Of a stretch of 54,074 nt of DNA, positions 35,712 to 44,694 are shown one piece after another (position 1 is the first letter of the stretch; each line of letters opens with the position of its first letter). A program made the translations under genes and the position numbers. The DNA comes from Bacteroidota bacterium (GTDB lineage Bacteria; Bacteroidota; Bacteroidia; Flavobacteriales; Flavobacteriaceae). The notes beneath the pieces were generated by a model. The model was not told the origin of the DNA. It worked only from the letters and a program-made list of their open reading frames with translations, and did not search any database. Location of the stretch: contig JAQCBK010000007.1 of the NCBI GenBank assembly GCA_027621505.1, positions 1 through 54,074 on the forward strand. Direction: 5' to 3'.

Positions 35712-38700
35712 TCAATTCAATTTATATTGCCATTGGTTTTCCTCCAGATGAGAAAGTAATTCATTAGAAATTGCAACTTTGTGTTTTCGACTGGTCAGAG
35801 TGAGTTGAATAGATTTCTCTGCATCTAACACATCAAAATACAGTGGAGTGTCTCCTTTGAAATCTCTAAGCTGCTTTTTTAGCCTACTAATTCTCTCGGA
35901 TTGCAGTTGTCTTATTTCTACTTGTAAAGTCAGTTTTTTAGAGTTTAGAAACAGCACATCATGCAACATCTCGATATGTAAGAACTCGATTCGAGGATCT
36001 CCCAACCTTCCGGTTTCTTGATTTCTCCAGCCTTCTTTAACTTTTATTTTAATCCTTAAGAACTGATTAAAATCCAAAAAATATTTAAACTTAAGGTACT
36101 CCTCTCCAAAAATTCTAAACTCAAACTGATCTGAAAAATCCTCCAAAGTAAAACGACCCCATCCCTTTCCATTTCGCGATTCCAAGTGTTGAAAGTCATT
36201 GACGATACCTGCGACTACAAGGCTTTTATTGACCAAGGGTCTTAGATCTTTGAGCTGACTCAAATGGGTATTGGTGAACCATTCCATCTCTTTTTTAAAA
36301 TCATCCAAAGGGTGTCCCGAAATATAAATCCCTACTACCTCTCTTTCTTTTTTGAGTTTCCCGAGATTGTCCCACTCTGGAGCGGGAGGAATTACCAGTT
36401 CTTGATAGACTTCGTTTGTGTTTTCACCAAATAAACTGGTTTGTGAGGAATTTTGGTTCTCTTGAAATTTAGATCCAAAACGAATCACTTTTTCCAAAAA
36501 CAAGATACCATCGCCATCGGGGTTGAAATACTGCGCTCTGTGGGTTCCTTCAAAAGAATCAAAACCCCCTGCCAAAGCAAGGTTTTCCATAGCTTTTTTG
36601 TTGGCTGCTCTTAAATCTACACTTTTAACCAGGTCGAAAATACTCTTATAGCGGTTCTCTTTTCTTTTTTCAATAATGGTCTGAACCGCTCCTTTTCCAA
36701 CGCCCTTGATCGCTCCCATACCAAAGCGTATGGCATTATCATCATTTACAGTAAACTTGTAGAAAGATTCATTGACATCCGGTCCCAATACCTTAACGCC
36801 CATTCTTTTGCATTCTTCCATAAAGAAAGTGACCTGTTTGATATCGTTCATATTGTTGGAAAGAACAGCTGCCATATATTCAGCAGGGTAATGGGCTTTT
36901 AAGTATGCTGTTTGATACCCTATCCAAGCATAGCAAGTAGAGTGGGATTTATTGAAAGCATAAGAGGCAAAAGCCTCCCAATCTTTCCATATTTTATTCA
37001 ATACCTCTTTAGGGTGATTGTTGGCTTCCCCTCCTTCAATGAACTTGGGTTTAAGTTTTTGAAGGAGAGCAAATATCTTCTTCCCCATGGCTTTTCGCAA
37101 CAGGTCGGCATCACCCTTGGAAAAACCCGCCAACTTTTGAGAAAGCAACATGACCTGTTCTTGATAGACCGTAATACCGTAGGTTTCTTTCAGGTATTCC
37201 TCCATTTCAGGCAAATCGTAGGTGATTTTTTCCTCTCCGTGTTTTCTGTTCACAAAGCTCGGTATGTATTCTAATGGTCCGGGTCGATACAGTGCGTTCA
37301 TCGCTATCAAATCTGCAAAAACATTGGGTTTCAAATTCTTTAAATATTTTTGCATTCCCAACGACTCGTACTGAAAAATTCCGACGGTTTCTCCCCTTTG
37401 AAAAAGTTCGTAGGTCTTGGCATCATCCAAAGGAAATTCGTCAGGGACCAAATCAATATTGTGACGGTATTTGACCAATTTGACGGTATCCTTAATTAAA
37501 GTTAGGGTTTTGAGTCCCAAAAAATCCATTTTTAATAGGCCGGCTTCCTCCACCACTGCATTGTCAAACTGGGTAACATACAATTCAGAATCTTTGGCCG
37601 TAGCGATGGGAACAAAATTGGTAATATCATCGGGGGTAATGATAACACCGCAAGCGTGGGTACCCGTATTTCGGAGGGAGCCTTCCAAAACTTTGGCTTG
37701 TTGGAGGGTCTGACCTGCCAAGTCATCCCCTTCAAAAATTTCTTGCAATTCCTTGACTTGGGTAAACTCCTCTGAGCGAAGATTTTCTCTCAACTCCTTA
37801 TCTTCCGAAGAGAATATTTTGGCAAGTTTAATGTTGGGAACCAACTTGGCGATACGGTCGGCGTCTCCTAGGGAAAGATCCAATACCCTTGCCGTGTCCC
37901 TGATGGAAGACTTGGCAGCCATGGTACCATAGGTAATAATTTGGGCCACTTGATTGGATCCGTATTTTTCAATCACATAGTCCATCACCTTAGCCCTTCC
38001 CTCATCGTCAAAATCAATATCGATATCTGGCATACTCACTCGATCAGGATTGAGGAATCGTTCAAAAAGGAGATCGTAAGCGATGGGATCCAAATTGGTT
38101 ATTCCTAAACAATACGCCACTACCGAACCGGCAGCCGAACCCCTTCCTGGCCCTACAGATACCCCCATAGATCGTGCAGCTGCAATCAAATCTTGAACGA
38201 TCAAAAAATACCCTGGATAACCCGTATTGGCAATGACCTCCAGTTCAAAATTTAAACGTTCCTGAATCTGGTCACTTAGCGTTCCATATCTCTTTTTGGC
38301 TCCTTCAAAAGTCAAATGTCGAAGAAATTTGTTTTCTCTAATTTTTTGATCATCATTACTGTCCGTGGGAAAATTATCGGGAATATCAAATTTGGGCAGT
38401 AGGACCTCTCTTGCTAGATCAAAAGGGGCTACCTTTTCGATCACCTCAGCTATATTAATAATGGCCTCAGGCAGATCCGCAAAAAGCGACTTCATCTGCG
38501 CTTGAGATTTATAGTAGTATTCCTGATTGGGAAAGCCAAAACGGTATCCTCTTCCCCTGCCAATAGGCGTAGCTTGTTTCTCCCCTTCTTTTAAGCAAAG
38601 GAGGATATCATGGGCATTGGCCTCGGCCTTGGTGGTATAGTATGTATTATTGGTGGCCAAAGTCTTAATATTGTGTTTTTTGGAAAACTGTAACATGACC

Positions 38701-40043
38701 TGGTTGGATCGTTTTTCATCTTCCTGATGGTGTCGCATCATCTCTAAGTAGAGATCTTCACCAAACTGATTTTTCCACCACAGCAGCGCTTCCTCTGCTT
38801 GTCGATCCCCTACATTAAGAATCTTGGAGGGGACTTCTCCGTATAAGTTTCCAGTCAAAACCATCAAATCGGACTTGAACTGTTCTACGATTTTTTTATC
38901 GATCCTTGGTACGTAATAAAATCCTTCTGTAAAGGCAATGGAACTCATCTTAGAAAGGTTTTCATAGCCTTTTTTATTTTTTGCGATAAAAACAATTTGA
39001 TAGCCATCATCTCTTCTGGAGCGGTCTTTGTGATCTTCACAAACATAAAATTCGCAACCTAAAATTGCTTTCAGTGGTTGTTTTCCTTCTGCTAAATTGG
39101 CATTGTGATTTTTGACCGCTTTGATGAAGTGGAAGGCTCCCATCAAATTTGCATGATCGGTGAGTGCTACCGCGGGCATTCCGTCTTTGGCAGCGGCTTG
39201 AACCAGATCCTGAATCTTGGAGGTGGACTGAAGTACGGAAAATTGCGAGTGAGTATGGAGGTGAACAAATGGAGCATTCTCCAAATCCTCTACTTCCTTA
39301 GTCGATATTGCTTTGGGAGGTTCTTCTTGGACCTGGGCAGATGCTTGCAGTTTTTCTGATGCCTCTTTGAGGTTCAAATGCCTCAATCCTATCCCCTTTA
39401 CGGGTTGATCCAATACCTCCCTGAGGTGGTCCATAACTTCGGCCCGTTCCTTGAGGACATCTGGATGGATCAACCCTTGTCTAAACAGTTCGAAAAAGCA
39501 ACGTGTAGTGGCTTCAACATCGGCAGTGGCATTATGTGCCTCAGCAAAATCAGTATCAAAGAGATAGGCATGCAATTCGCTCAAAGTAGGGAGTTTGAAC
39601 TTGCCTCCACGGCCCCCGGGCAAGCGACAAAGAGAAGCAGTTTCTTCCGTGCAGGTGTCGATCACCGGAACCTGCTCCAAAAAATTCTGATCTCCTCTTC
39701 GGAGCAATTCTGCTCCCATGATATTCACGTCAAATTTTACATTGTGACCTCCGACATATTCACATTGACCGACCGCCGCGACAAATTTTTCCAAAACAAC
39801 CTCTAAAGGAACCCCCTCTGCTTTGGCTAAAGCAGTCGAAATCCCGTGGACTTTCTCCGCATCATAGGGAATGGTAAAGCCCTCAGGTTGCACCAAATAA
39901 TCCTCATAAGCAATACAATGACCATCCCGATCGTGTAATTGCCACGCAATCTGAACACATCTTGGCCAATTGTCAGCATCAGTCAATGGAGCATTCCAAT
40001 CCCTAGGCAGACCAGTAGTCTCGGTATCAAAAATCAAAAACAT
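35712..40043 (-). CDS. dnaE: DNA polymerase III alpha subunit with N-terminal proofreading exonuclease domain
   Basis: 1443 residues. The first 200 are a DnaQ-like 3'-5' exonuclease: FDTETTGLP (ExoI), GGHNVKFDVNIMGAE (ExoII) and HNATADVEATTR (ExoIII). A PHP domain starts near 262 (FVHLHTHSQFSVLQ). The polymerase core follows with GPGRGSAAGS and PDIDIDFDD, whose aspartates bind metal. Helix-hairpin-helix and OB-fold regions fill the C-terminal third. It is the replicative DNA polymerase. Fusion of exonuclease and polymerase means a separate epsilon subunit may be unnecessary, and this layout is usual in Flavobacteria. A TTAATTTAG sequence before the ATG may be the promoter. Confidence 0.96.
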   Translation of the reverse strand: MFLIFDTETTGLPRDWNAPLTDADNWPRCVQIAWQLHDRDGHCIAYEDYLVQPEGFTIPYDAEKVHGISTALAKAEGVPLEVVLEKFVAAVGQCEYVGGHNVKFDVNIMGAELLRRGDQNFLEQVPVIDTCTEETASLCRLPGGRGGKFKLPTLSELHAYLFDTDFAEAHNATADVEATTRCFFELFRQGLIHPDVLKERAEVMDHLREVLDQPVKGIGLRHLNLKEASEKLQASAQVQEEPPKAISTKEVEDLENAPFVHLHTHSQFSVLQSTSKIQDLVQAAAKDGMPAVALTDHANLMGAFHFIKAVKNHNANLAEGKQPLKAILGCEFYVCEDHKDRSRRDDGYQIVFIAKNKKGYENLSKMSSIAFTEGFYYVPRIDKKIVEQFKSDLMVLTGNLYGEVPSKILNVGDRQAEEALLWWKNQFGEDLYLEMMRHHQEDEKRSNQVMLQFSKKHNIKTLATNNTYYTTKAEANAHDILLCLKEGEKQATPIGRGRGYRFGFPNQEYYYKSQAQMKSLFADLPEAIINIAEVIEKVAPFDLAREVLLPKFDIPDNFPTDSNDDQKIRENKFLRHLTFEGAKKRYGTLSDQIQERLNFELEVIANTGYPGYFLIVQDLIAAARSMGVSVGPGRGSAAGSVVAYCLGITNLDPIAYDLLFERFLNPDRVSMPDIDIDFDDEGRAKVMDYVIEKYGSNQVAQIITYGTMAAKSSIRDTARVLDLSLGDADRIAKLVPNIKLAKIFSSEDKELRENLRSEEFTQVKELQEIFEGDDLAGQTLQQAKVLEGSLRNTGTHACGVIITPDDITNFVPIATAKDSELYVTQFDNAVVEEAGLLKMDFLGLKTLTLIKDTVKLVKYRHNIDLVPDEFPLDDAKTYELFQRGETVGIFQYESLGMQKYLKNLKPNVFADLIAMNALYRPGPLEYIPSFVNRKHGEEKITYDLPEMEEYLKETYGITVYQEQVMLLSQKLAGFSKGDADLLRKAMGKKIFALLQKLKPKFIEGGEANNHPKEVLNKIWKDWEAFASYAFNKSHSTCYAWIGYQTAYLKAHYPAEYMAAVLSNNMNDIKQVTFFMEECKRMGVKVLGPDVNESFYKFTVNDDNAIRFGMGAIKGVGKGAVQTIIEKRKENRYKSIFDLVKSVDLRAANKKAMENLALAGGFDSFEGTHRAQYFNPDGDGILFLEKVIRFGSKFQENQNSSQTSLFGENTNEVYQELVIPPAPEWDNLGKLKKEREVVGIYISGHPLDDFKKEMEWFTNTHLSQLKDLRPLVNKSLVVAGIVNDFQHLESRNGKGWGRFTLEDFSDQFEFRIFGEEYLKFKYFLDFNQFLRIKIKVKEGWRNQETGRLGDPRIEFLHIEMLHDVLFLNSKKLTLQVEIRQLQSERISRLKKQLRDFKGDTPLYFDVLDAEKSIQLTLTSRKHKVAISNELLSHLEENQWQYKLN

Positions 40044-40170
40044 TCTTAGTGATTTGAATTACTAAATTAATTGTTTGTCCGTTTCAAATCAGGGCAAATT
40101 ATCAGGAGTTATCAACTAAAAATAAGTGAAATATTGAACTTACTAGACCAAAAAAATGAATAGGGAAAAC

Positions 40171-40178
40171 TATATTTG
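40171..40178 (+). promoter_or_regulatory. promoter -7 element TATATTTG of mfd
   Basis: Exact TAnnTTTG match. Transcription should begin near 40183-40185, only about 6-20 bases before the region where the Mfd protein must start. No TTG element is present 19 bases upstream. Confidence 0.45.
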
Positions 40179-40255
40179 CCAAAAATTAAGTTATCGAACA
40201 ACTGTTTGATAAATTTTCTCAAACCCCTAGCCAAAAGGCTTTTGAATCGGCACTT

Positions 40256-43200
40256 TTGCAGGACAACTGTTGCCATATCAAAGGAGTGGTCGGTTCTGGA
40301 TTAAACTTTAAGCTACTGACCGCTTTTAAAAACTTGGATCGTACTTTTTTGATGGTTTTGGACAATGCCGAGCAGGCTGCCTATCACCTAAACGATTTGG
40401 AACAGCTGCTCTCCAAAAAAGAGGTATTCTATTTTCCTGCCAGTTACAGGGAGGCGTATCATCCCGAGGCCACTGACAATGCCAATGTTTTGATGCGCTC
40501 CGAAGTACTCAAAAAACTTGGTCAATCCAAAAAGAAAAAAATTATTGTTACCCATCCAAAAGCGCTTTTTGAAAAGGTAATTTCTCAACATACCCTAAAA
40601 CGAAAAACACTTACGGTAAAAAAAGGAGAGATCATCGGTTTGGACTTTATCAATGAAACCCTTTTTGAATACGGTTTTGAACGAGTCCACTTTGTCACCC
40701 AGCCGGGAGAGTTTTCCGTAAGAGGCGGTATCATTGATGTTTTTTCATTTGCCCATCAGCACCCCTATCGCATTGAGTTTTTTGATGACGAAATCGACAG
40801 TCTAAGAAGTTTTGATGTCAATACACAACTCTCCATCAGCCCCATGGATCAAGTTGATCTGTTGCCCAATACCTCCAAAGTTTCCTTCACCGAAAAGCGA
40901 AAATCTTTGATTGATTCTTTGCCCGAAAAAAGTACGGTAATTTTCAATCAACTCGACCTTTGTTTGGATCGCATCGATCAATTGGAGAAAAAAGCAAAAA
41001 AACAATTTGAGGCTTTGAAAACCTCCGTTCAATATCCTCCAGAAATTTTGTTTCTCAATCGATCCTCCTTACTGGATGGGTTATCGAGCTTCAGCACAGT
41101 ATTGGTTCATCCCTCTGACCACCTTAAGGCGAAGGAGCGAATCAGTATCAAGCAGAGTCCACAGCCTTCCATCAACAAGCAATTTGATCGGCTGATTCAA
41201 ATTCTCAATGACAACCACAATTCAGGATTTGAGAATTATATTTTTTGTTCAAGCGAAGCCCAGCGCAAACGACTCAATGAAATCTTGGAGGAGATGGACA
41301 TCCAAGTGCATTACAAAACGGAGGTTTGTCCGCTTTTTGAAGGGTTTGAAGACATCGAAGCTAAGGTTGCCTGCTTTACCGATCACCAAATTTTTGAACG
41401 TTATCACAAATACAAGCTTCGCTCAGGAGCCGCCAAAAAAGAGGTGCTGACGCTCAAGGAATTGACCCACCTCAAAATTGGAGATTTTGTCACCCATATC
41501 GACCACGGTATCGGTAAATTTGGAGGCTTGCAAAAGATCGATGTGGACGGGGTTAAGCAGGAAGCCATCAAATTGACTTATGGGGAGGGTGACCTACTTT
41601 ACTTGAGCATTCACTCCCTTCACAAGATCACTAAATTCAATGGCAAAGACGGTCATGTTCCCCACCTCCACAAATTGGGTTCCAAAGCATGGAAGACGCT
41701 CAAGCAAAAGACCAAAACCAAGGTCAAGGCCATTGCATTTGACCTGATCAAACTCTACGCCAAAAGGAGGGAAAAAATTGGTCACGCCTTTCCTCCCGAC
41801 AGTTATCTACAATTGGAATTGGAGGCCTCGTTCATGTTTGAGGACACCCCCGACCAAAGCAAGGCCACCATGGCGGTTAAGACTGATATGGAAAGTCAGC
41901 GACCTATGGATCGACTCGTTTGTGGGGATGTAGGTTTTGGCAAAACCGAGGTAGCCATACGTGCGGCTTTTAAAGCTGCCGATGACAGCAAGCAAGTGGC
42001 TGTCTTGGTGCCTACAACCATTTTGGCATTTCAGCATTACAAAACTTTTTCAAAACGACTCCAAGACCTCCCCGTTCGTGTGGATTACCTGAACCGCTTT
42101 CGCTCTACCAAAGACAGAAAAAGTATTTTAGAAGCCTTGAAAGACGGAAAGATCGATATCCTCATTGGCACCCACCAGTTGGTCAACAAAAGTGTAAAAT
42201 TTAAAGATCTTGGCTTGTTGATCGTAGACGAAGAACAAAAATTTGGTGTATCCGTAAAAGAAAAGTTACGAGACCTCAAGACCAATGTAGATGTCTTGAC
42301 ACTAACGGCCACGCCCATTCCGAGGACCTTACAGTTCAGCTTAATGGCCGCCCGCGACCTATCGGTTATCGCTACCCCACCCCCCAACCGCTACCCCATT
42401 GAAAGTGAAGTGGTACGCTTCAGCGAAACCCTGATTCGTGATGCCATTCAATACGAACTGCAAAGGGGGGGGCAAATCTTCTTTATCCACAACCGAGTAG
42501 AGAACATTCATGAGATCGCAGGAATGCTACAGCGATTGGTTCCCGACGCCCGCATCGCCATTGGTCATGGTCAGATGGAGGGCAATCGGCTGGAAAAAAC
42601 CTTGTTGGGATTTATGGAGGGCAAATCGGATATTTTGATTGCCACCACCATCATCGAAAATGGATTGGATGTTCCCAATGCCAATACCATATTCATCAAT
42701 AATGCCCAAAGTTTTGGACTGAGTGATTTGCACCAAATGAGGGGAAGAGTTGGTCGAAGCAACAAAAAGGCTTTTTGTTATTTTATCACCCCACCCCTGA
42801 GTGCTGTGGCCAGCGATGCACAAAAAAGAATCAAAGCCATCTCACAGTTTTCTGAATTGGGCGCTGGAATTCATATCGCCATGAAAGATTTAGAAATCCG
42901 GGGCGCAGGGGATCTTTTGGGGGGAGAACAAAGTGGATTCATCAATGAAATAGGGTTTGAAACCTATCAAAAAATACTGGAGGAAGCCATTGAAGAATTA
43001 AAAGAAAATGAATTCAAATCCTTGTTTGAGGAACAGCAAAAAACTACCCCAAAAAAATACATCAAAGAAGTCCAGATCGATACTGATTTTGAAATTTTAT
43101 TTCCCGATACTTATATAAATATAGTTAATGAGCGATTGGCACTTTACAATGAATTGAGCGGAATCAAGGACGAAGCGGGCTTGGCAAAATTCAAAAAAAA

Positions 43201-43528
43201 CCTAGAGGATCGTTTTGGAAAAGTCCCTTCTCAGGCCGAGGAGTTATTGAATACCCTCCGTCTCAAATGGGAGGCCACTCAACTGGGACTTGAGCGATTG
43301 ATTATAAAAAACAACAAATGCGTTGGCTACTTTTTGGCCGATCAACAAAGCGATTTTTACCAAAGTCCGGTTTTCAATCAAATACTTATTTCGGTACAGA
43401 AACAACCAGATCAATTCAGTATAAAAGAAAAGCAGACCCGAAACGGCTTACGGCTTTTGCTGGTATTGGGGGGCATACATTCGATTAAAAAATTAGTAGA
43501 TCGACTCCATACATTGGTTCCCGACTAA
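40256..43528 (+). CDS. mfd: transcription-repair coupling factor
   Basis: 1090 residues from TTG at 40256, the first ordinary initiator. Mfd removes stalled RNA polymerase and recruits UvrA to the lesion. Visible parts: UvrB-homology region (VRGGIIDVFSF near 155), the RNA-polymerase-interaction domain (IGDFVTHIDHGIGKFGG near 405), helicase motifs GDVGFGKTE, VDEEQKFGV, LTATPIPRTL and QMRGRVGRSNK, and the C-terminal TRCF domain. The frame stays open and homologous-looking upstream to 40190 (it reads LFDKFSQTPSQKAF), and including it gives the usual length of about 1110. No ATG, GTG or TTG occurs there, so the true start is probably CTG at 40202 or ATC at 40193. It overlaps the convergent gene by four bases. 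Confidence 0.95.
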   Translation: MQDNCCHIKGVVGSGLNFKLLTAFKNLDRTFLMVLDNAEQAAYHLNDLEQLLSKKEVFYFPASYREAYHPEATDNANVLMRSEVLKKLGQSKKKKIIVTHPKALFEKVISQHTLKRKTLTVKKGEIIGLDFINETLFEYGFERVHFVTQPGEFSVRGGIIDVFSFAHQHPYRIEFFDDEIDSLRSFDVNTQLSISPMDQVDLLPNTSKVSFTEKRKSLIDSLPEKSTVIFNQLDLCLDRIDQLEKKAKKQFEALKTSVQYPPEILFLNRSSLLDGLSSFSTVLVHPSDHLKAKERISIKQSPQPSINKQFDRLIQILNDNHNSGFENYIFCSSEAQRKRLNEILEEMDIQVHYKTEVCPLFEGFEDIEAKVACFTDHQIFERYHKYKLRSGAAKKEVLTLKELTHLKIGDFVTHIDHGIGKFGGLQKIDVDGVKQEAIKLTYGEGDLLYLSIHSLHKITKFNGKDGHVPHLHKLGSKAWKTLKQKTKTKVKAIAFDLIKLYAKRREKIGHAFPPDSYLQLELEASFMFEDTPDQSKATMAVKTDMESQRPMDRLVCGDVGFGKTEVAIRAAFKAADDSKQVAVLVPTTILAFQHYKTFSKRLQDLPVRVDYLNRFRSTKDRKSILEALKDGKIDILIGTHQLVNKSVKFKDLGLLIVDEEQKFGVSVKEKLRDLKTNVDVLTLTATPIPRTLQFSLMAARDLSVIATPPPNRYPIESEVVRFSETLIRDAIQYELQRGGQIFFIHNRVENIHEIAGMLQRLVPDARIAIGHGQMEGNRLEKTLLGFMEGKSDILIATTIIENGLDVPNANTIFINNAQSFGLSDLHQMRGRVGRSNKKAFCYFITPPLSAVASDAQKRIKAISQFSELGAGIHIAMKDLEIRGAGDLLGGEQSGFINEIGFETYQKILEEAIEELKENEFKSLFEEQQKTTPKKYIKEVQIDTDFEILFPDTYINIVNERLALYNELSGIKDEAGLAKFKKNLEDRFGKVPSQAEELLNTLRLKWEATQLGLERLIIKNNKCVGYFLADQQSDFYQSPVFNQILISVQKQPDQFSIKEKQTRNGLRLLLVLGGIHSIKKLVDRLHTLVPD

Positions 43529-44184
43529 ATTGATTTGAGGTTTTTGATGACTTCAAAAGCAACATTTACCGAATCATCGTCCATTAAAATCGTAAACTCA
43601 TTGGAAGTAGAAATGACTTCATTGATGTTGACCCCTTCCCAAGAAAGTCTCTGAAATATAAAGTAATAAATCCCAGGAATCTTCACATTATCCGTAGGGA
43701 GTTTTACGGTAATCGCGGAAAGGTTTTCGATCTTATCGATACAAATTTCATTTTTAAAAACATCCTCTATCAAGGAAGTCAAATGACTACTAACCACTAT
43801 ATTGGACTCCCCAACCCCTCTAGAGGAAGTATAGAATATCTCTTTTTTCCCTTTGATTGCCGTCAAAAATTCAGCCTGAGTCAAGAGTAAAGTCTCCGAG
43901 AGCTTAAAACAATAGTCGGTAAGAGAGGAACGTACGGTGATGTCTCCCAGGTTTCTCAAAACACTAACAATTTTGTGGGTGGAGAGGAACTCCTCACTAT
44001 CCGATATTCTTTTCAAAGCCATGACGATGGCTCCACTTCTGGCGGGTTTGCGCAAAGCTTTTTCGATATCGGGTTGTATTTGTCTCGCCAAAGAAGTAAG
44101 GTTGATGATTCCTTGGGAAAGGGCCGTCGACAAATAGGGCTTGGTCTTGATGTATTCGGATACTTGTGAGGCAATGGTTTTCAC
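43525..44184 (-). CDS. HTH and ACT-domain protein (often labelled aspartate kinase in Flavobacteria)
   Basis: 219 residues. The first 75 look like a winged-helix region (YLSTALSQGIINLTSLARQI, then a basic KPARSGAIVMALKRI stretch). The last 70 residues form an ACT domain, with LSWEGVNINEVISTSNEFTI near 180. There is no aspartate-kinase catalytic domain, so that common label is wrong for this protein; it is more likely an amino-acid-responsive regulator. It converges with mfd with a four-base overlap. Confidence 0.75.
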   Translation of the reverse strand: MKTIASQVSEYIKTKPYLSTALSQGIINLTSLARQIQPDIEKALRKPARSGAIVMALKRISDSEEFLSTHKIVSVLRNLGDITVRSSLTDYCFKLSETLLLTQAEFLTAIKGKKEIFYTSSRGVGESNIVVSSHLTSLIEDVFKNEICIDKIENLSAITVKLPTDNVKIPGIYYFIFQRLSWEGVNINEVISTSNEFTILMDDDSVNVAFEVIKNLKSI

Positions 44185-44306
44185 TTTTTATTTGTTTGAT
44201 TTTACTTCAAAGTTAGTCATTTAAAACATAATGTTATTTTTATAACAAATTTTAACCGAAAGGATAAAAAGCTTCCTCTACATGTGTATGTTCCCATCGG
44301 TCGCCA

Positions 44307-44615
44307 TTAAAAAATATAGGTAATAAGATCAAAACGAACCTCCACCTCCAAATCACGGGTCTGGTCAAAATGATCAACCGCACTGACCAGCAGTTGTATT
44401 TTTTTGTAGGAAACCGCTTCGTGCGGTGCCACCAGATAGGGAGCGGTTCGCGCTTTGACCTCAACAGCAACCAAGGTTTTTCCCTTTTGAACTATAAGGT
44501 CAACTTCCGCTTTGAGATAGCGATAATTCCTTTCTAACAGGGTATATCCTGATTTTTGGAGATAGTTGGTGGCGAGGTTTTCCGCTTTTTTTCCAAGGTC
44601 ATGGGGGCTACTCAT
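44307..44615 (-). CDS. yraN: YraN family (UPF0102) endonuclease-like protein, frameshifted near the C-terminus
   Basis: 102 residues as read. The fold is that of Holliday-junction-resolvase-like nucleases: RNYRYLKAEVDLI (metal ligands Glu, Asp) and VAVEVKAR (Glu-x-Lys). The family is normally about 119 long. The missing C-terminus, NGDRWEHTHVEEAFYPFG, is present in another frame down to 44252. One base too many in the six-T run (six A on the plus strand, 44309-44314) creates the early stop; with five, the protein would be 120 residues. Whether this is a sequencing error or a real change is open. It is divergent from metG. Confidence 0.8.
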   Translation of the reverse strand: MSSPHDLGKKAENLATNYLQKSGYTLLERNYRYLKAEVDLIVQKGKTLVAVEVKARTAPYLVAPHEAVSYKKIQLLVSAVDHFDQTRDLEVEVRFDLITYIF

Positions 44616-44653
44616 CTCGTCACTGGCTTTGTGTTAAGTTAAAATTTAATTCC

Positions 44654-44681
44654 TTGACCGGCAAGAAAATCCCTATTTTTG
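44654..44681 (+). promoter_or_regulatory. promoter of metG
   Basis: TTG (44654-44656), 17 bases, then TATTTTTG (44674-44681), matching TTG-N17-21-TAnnTTTG. The metG ATG is 13 bases further on, so the leader is only a few bases. Confidence 0.6.
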
Positions 44682-44694
44682 CCAAAAAATCAGC

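Noticed and set aside
36912-39806. Several plus-strand frames of 65-140 codons
   Set aside because: All are antisense to dnaE, which is continuous and well conserved.
44252-44470. A separate small gene overlapping yraN
   Set aside because: Its end is the missing YraN C-terminus; the rest is out-of-frame YraN coding sequence.
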